Shown in pieces: positions 62,523 through 64,000 of a stretch of 64,000 nucleotides of DNA (its first letter is position 1; every line of letters begins with the position of its first letter). This DNA comes from JANXSF01 sp043755435. Its GTDB lineage: Bacteria > Acidobacteriota > Terriglobia > Bryobacterales > Bryobacteraceae. The stretch covers positions 1 through 64,000 of the forward strand of contig JAYUSZ010000181.1 in assembly GCA_043755435.1 (NCBI GenBank), given 5' to 3'. A model generated the notes under the pieces. The model saw only the letters and a list, made by a program, of their open reading frames with translations. It did no database searches and had not been told where the DNA came from. The translations under genes and the position numbers were made by a program.

Positions 62523-63776
62523 TTATTCGTAGCGCAGTGCTTCCACTGGGTCCAGTTGAGCGGCTTTGTAGGCAGGCCAAACTCCAAAGAACAACCCCAC
62601 TGCAACGGAAACAGCAAAGCCCAATACCAATGCGAAGGGGGGCACTTCTGACGGAAGCGAGGTTACTAACTTACCAATCAACAGAGTAATGGCCACAGCG
62701 ATAATAATCCCCAGTACACCACCCAGTCCGGTTAACGTAACGGCCTCCATCAGAAACTGGAAGATGATGTCCGTTTTCCTTGCCCCTAATGCTTTCCGCA
62801 CGCCGATTTCCCGAGTGCGTTCCGTCACGCTAACCAGCATGATGTTCATCACGCCGATGCCGCCGACTAACAATCCCAGTCCTGAAAGCGCAGTTGAGAC
62901 AAGCACAATCATCGCCGTCAAGCTGTTGAAGCGCGCCACAATTTGATCGGGCGTGGAGATCACAAAATCATCGGGATTCGCCGTTTCCACTTTCCGTGCC
63001 CGGCGCATCACTGCTTTCACTTCTTCAAACGCATCTTCTTTCTGCCCCTGTCGCGCCTTGGCTGTTATTTGGAATCGATCAATCATCCCCGGGTAACGCA
63101 TCCGCGCCGTCTGTAAGGGAATGGTCACCATTCGATCCAAGCCGTTCTCGCCGAAAAACCCGCCTTTGGCTTCTTCGGTAACTCCGATCACAACGAAATC
63201 CGCACCGGAAACATTCAAAGTTAGCCCAACCGGATTCACCCCTGGGAAAAGTGCCTCGGACAGTTTGGGACCAATTACACCGACGCGCGCTCCGCGAGTA
63301 TCTTCCTCTTGTGTAAACACACGGCCCCATTTCAAATTCTTGGGTTGCGTCAACCAGCCCGACGCCGAAAGCCCCATCATAGAAACGGAGTCTGATTCAT
63401 AACCGGGGACCTTGGCGATCATTGCCTGCCGCCCAATAATCGGCGGAATAAACATACTTACTGATGTTTCCTCAATCGATGGCGCCAGCCGCTTGATCAT
63501 CTCCGCATACTCCGGCTTCATGGGCCGCCGCTTTGCTTCCTTAGGATTGGGACGCCCGTTAGGATCGCCGTTGAAGGTGCTCAAGAATATGTTGTTTGTT
63601 CCAAATTCCTCGAAGAAAGTAACTACGCCTTTGCGCAGCCCAGTAAGTAAGCTTGATACTGTAACCACCGTTGTAATTCCAATTACAATGCCCAGGATTG
63701 TCAGCATGGAGCGGAAGCGGTTTGTCCACACTGCAATCAGTGCAATTCGTACGTTTTCTTGAATAGGGATTCTCAT
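62523..63776 (-). CDS. MacB-type ABC transporter permease
   Basis: A 417-residue membrane protein: first TM at about 20-42 (FRSMLTILGIVIGITTVVTV), a MacB-like periplasmic core domain (about 45-270), and three helices near 285-310, 340-365 and 375-400 with VSVTERTREIGVRKALGA and the end QLDPVEALRYE. Members move lipoproteins, peptides or drugs with a separate ATPase (not in the window). ATG overlaps the upstream permease stop (ATGA). Confidence 0.93.
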   Translation of the reverse strand: MRIPIQENVRIALIAVWTNRFRSMLTILGIVIGITTVVTVSSLLTGLRKGVVTFFEEFGTNNIFLSTFNGDPNGRPNPKEAKRRPMKPEYAEMIKRLAPSIEETSVSMFIPPIIGRQAMIAKVPGYESDSVSMMGLSASGWLTQPKNLKWGRVFTQEEDTRGARVGVIGPKLSEALFPGVNPVGLTLNVSGADFVVIGVTEEAKGGFFGENGLDRMVTIPLQTARMRYPGMIDRFQITAKARQGQKEDAFEEVKAVMRRARKVETANPDDFVISTPDQIVARFNSLTAMIVLVSTALSGLGLLVGGIGVMNIMLVSVTERTREIGVRKALGARKTDIIFQFLMEAVTLTGLGGVLGIIIAVAITLLIGKLVTSLPSEVPPFALVLGFAVSVAVGLFFGVWPAYKAAQLDPVEALRYE

Positions 63777-64000
63777 TCGGACTGCAAAGCCTCCACCGGA
63801 TTCAACTTCGCTGCCCTACTGGCCGGATACCACCCTGACACCATGCCTACCACTGAGGAAACAACGATTGCCAAGACAACGTAGATCACTGAAACTCCCA
63901 ATTTCACGCCTAGCGCAAACGACAAGGCGTAGGCCGTCGCGGCCCCTAATCCAAGCCCCATTAAGCCACCCATGGCCGACATCATTACGGACTCAATCAG
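63773..64000 (-). CDS. MacB-type ABC transporter permease, C-terminal part (cut by window edge)
   Basis: The frame is open to the window edge and reads LIESVMMSAMGGLMGLGLG then GWYPASRAAKLNPVEALQSE at its end, the FtsX-like C-terminus of a second MacB-like permease. Paired permease genes usually form one transporter. Confidence 0.88.
   Translation of the reverse strand: MIESVMMSAMGGLMGLGLGAATAYALSFALGVKLGVSVIYVVLAIVVSSVVGMVSGWYPASRAAKLNPVEALQSE

Overview
The window reads as a chromosomal segment of an Acidobacteriota bacterium, most likely of the Bryobacteraceae/Solibacter type. This is inferred from gene content, not from a marker search. The pointers are four large Oar-like TonB-dependent receptors with an N-terminal carboxypeptidase-regulatory domain, a GMC oxidoreductase paired with a gluconate-dehydrogenase-subunit-3 protein, secreted Gfo/Idh/MocA oxidoreductases, a PSCyt1-SUMF1 fusion, a BlaI/M56-GWxTD pair, a PadR gene followed by a permease-prefix-like membrane protein, and a small 'STGP..EGKA' family protein. 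Base composition is moderate in GC. No rRNA, tRNA or CRISPR array was seen.

Layout. 1-440 (minus): start of an M16 protease, cut by the window edge. 456-6214 (plus): an oxidative secreted-enzyme run (GMC oxidoreductase, small partner, Gfo/Idh/MocA, cytochrome-SUMF1 fusion, ApbE). 6402-14496 (plus): surface and periplasmic proteins (Ig-repeat protein with a perfect terminator, Asp-box sialidase-like protein, M48 protease, LssY_C/beta-barrel protein, DUF1569) and a PadR-SRPBCC pair. 14592-18677: an accessory patch with a NACHT-pentapeptide STAND protein broken by an apparent frameshift. It lies between the intact SRPBCC gene and a decayed copy of part of that gene, and is followed by an acidobacterial small-protein gene and an IS630 transposase remnant. 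18733-22609 (minus): Gfo/Idh/MocA and a diheme-quinoprotein fusion.

22639-28186 (minus) is the most unusual locus: a tightly packed six-gene operon. It encodes a glycosyltransferase with a DxH motif like polypeptide GalNAc-transferases, a 75-residue Lys-rich peptide with GTPGG repeats, a LodA/GoxA-like quinone-cofactor oxidase, its LodB-like flavoprotein, a second glycosyltransferase and a polysaccharide-deacetylase-like protein. Three of the junctions are ATGA overlaps. The layout suggests that the repeat peptide is a substrate that is glycosylated and/or oxidised. That is inference, but it can be tested.

28213-30744 (plus): glycosyltransferase, YjbR and an enolase-superfamily enzyme. 30830-40305: two TonB receptors around an FAD oxidase with a duplicated, half-degenerate flavin domain. 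40439-47955: housekeeping dnaE, then a BlaI-M56 regulatory pair with a clear operator/promoter, a lipoprotein, a threonine-dehydratase-like enzyme and an SLT-like protein. 48019-55100: two more TonB receptors. 55164-57169 (minus): a NarL/NarX-type two-component system. 57638-61351: smc. 61456-61942 is a broken TolB/WD40-type gene; it is followed by a gene-poor stretch with a strong orphan promoter. 62523-64000 (minus) holds two MacB-type ABC permeases, the second cut by the window edge.
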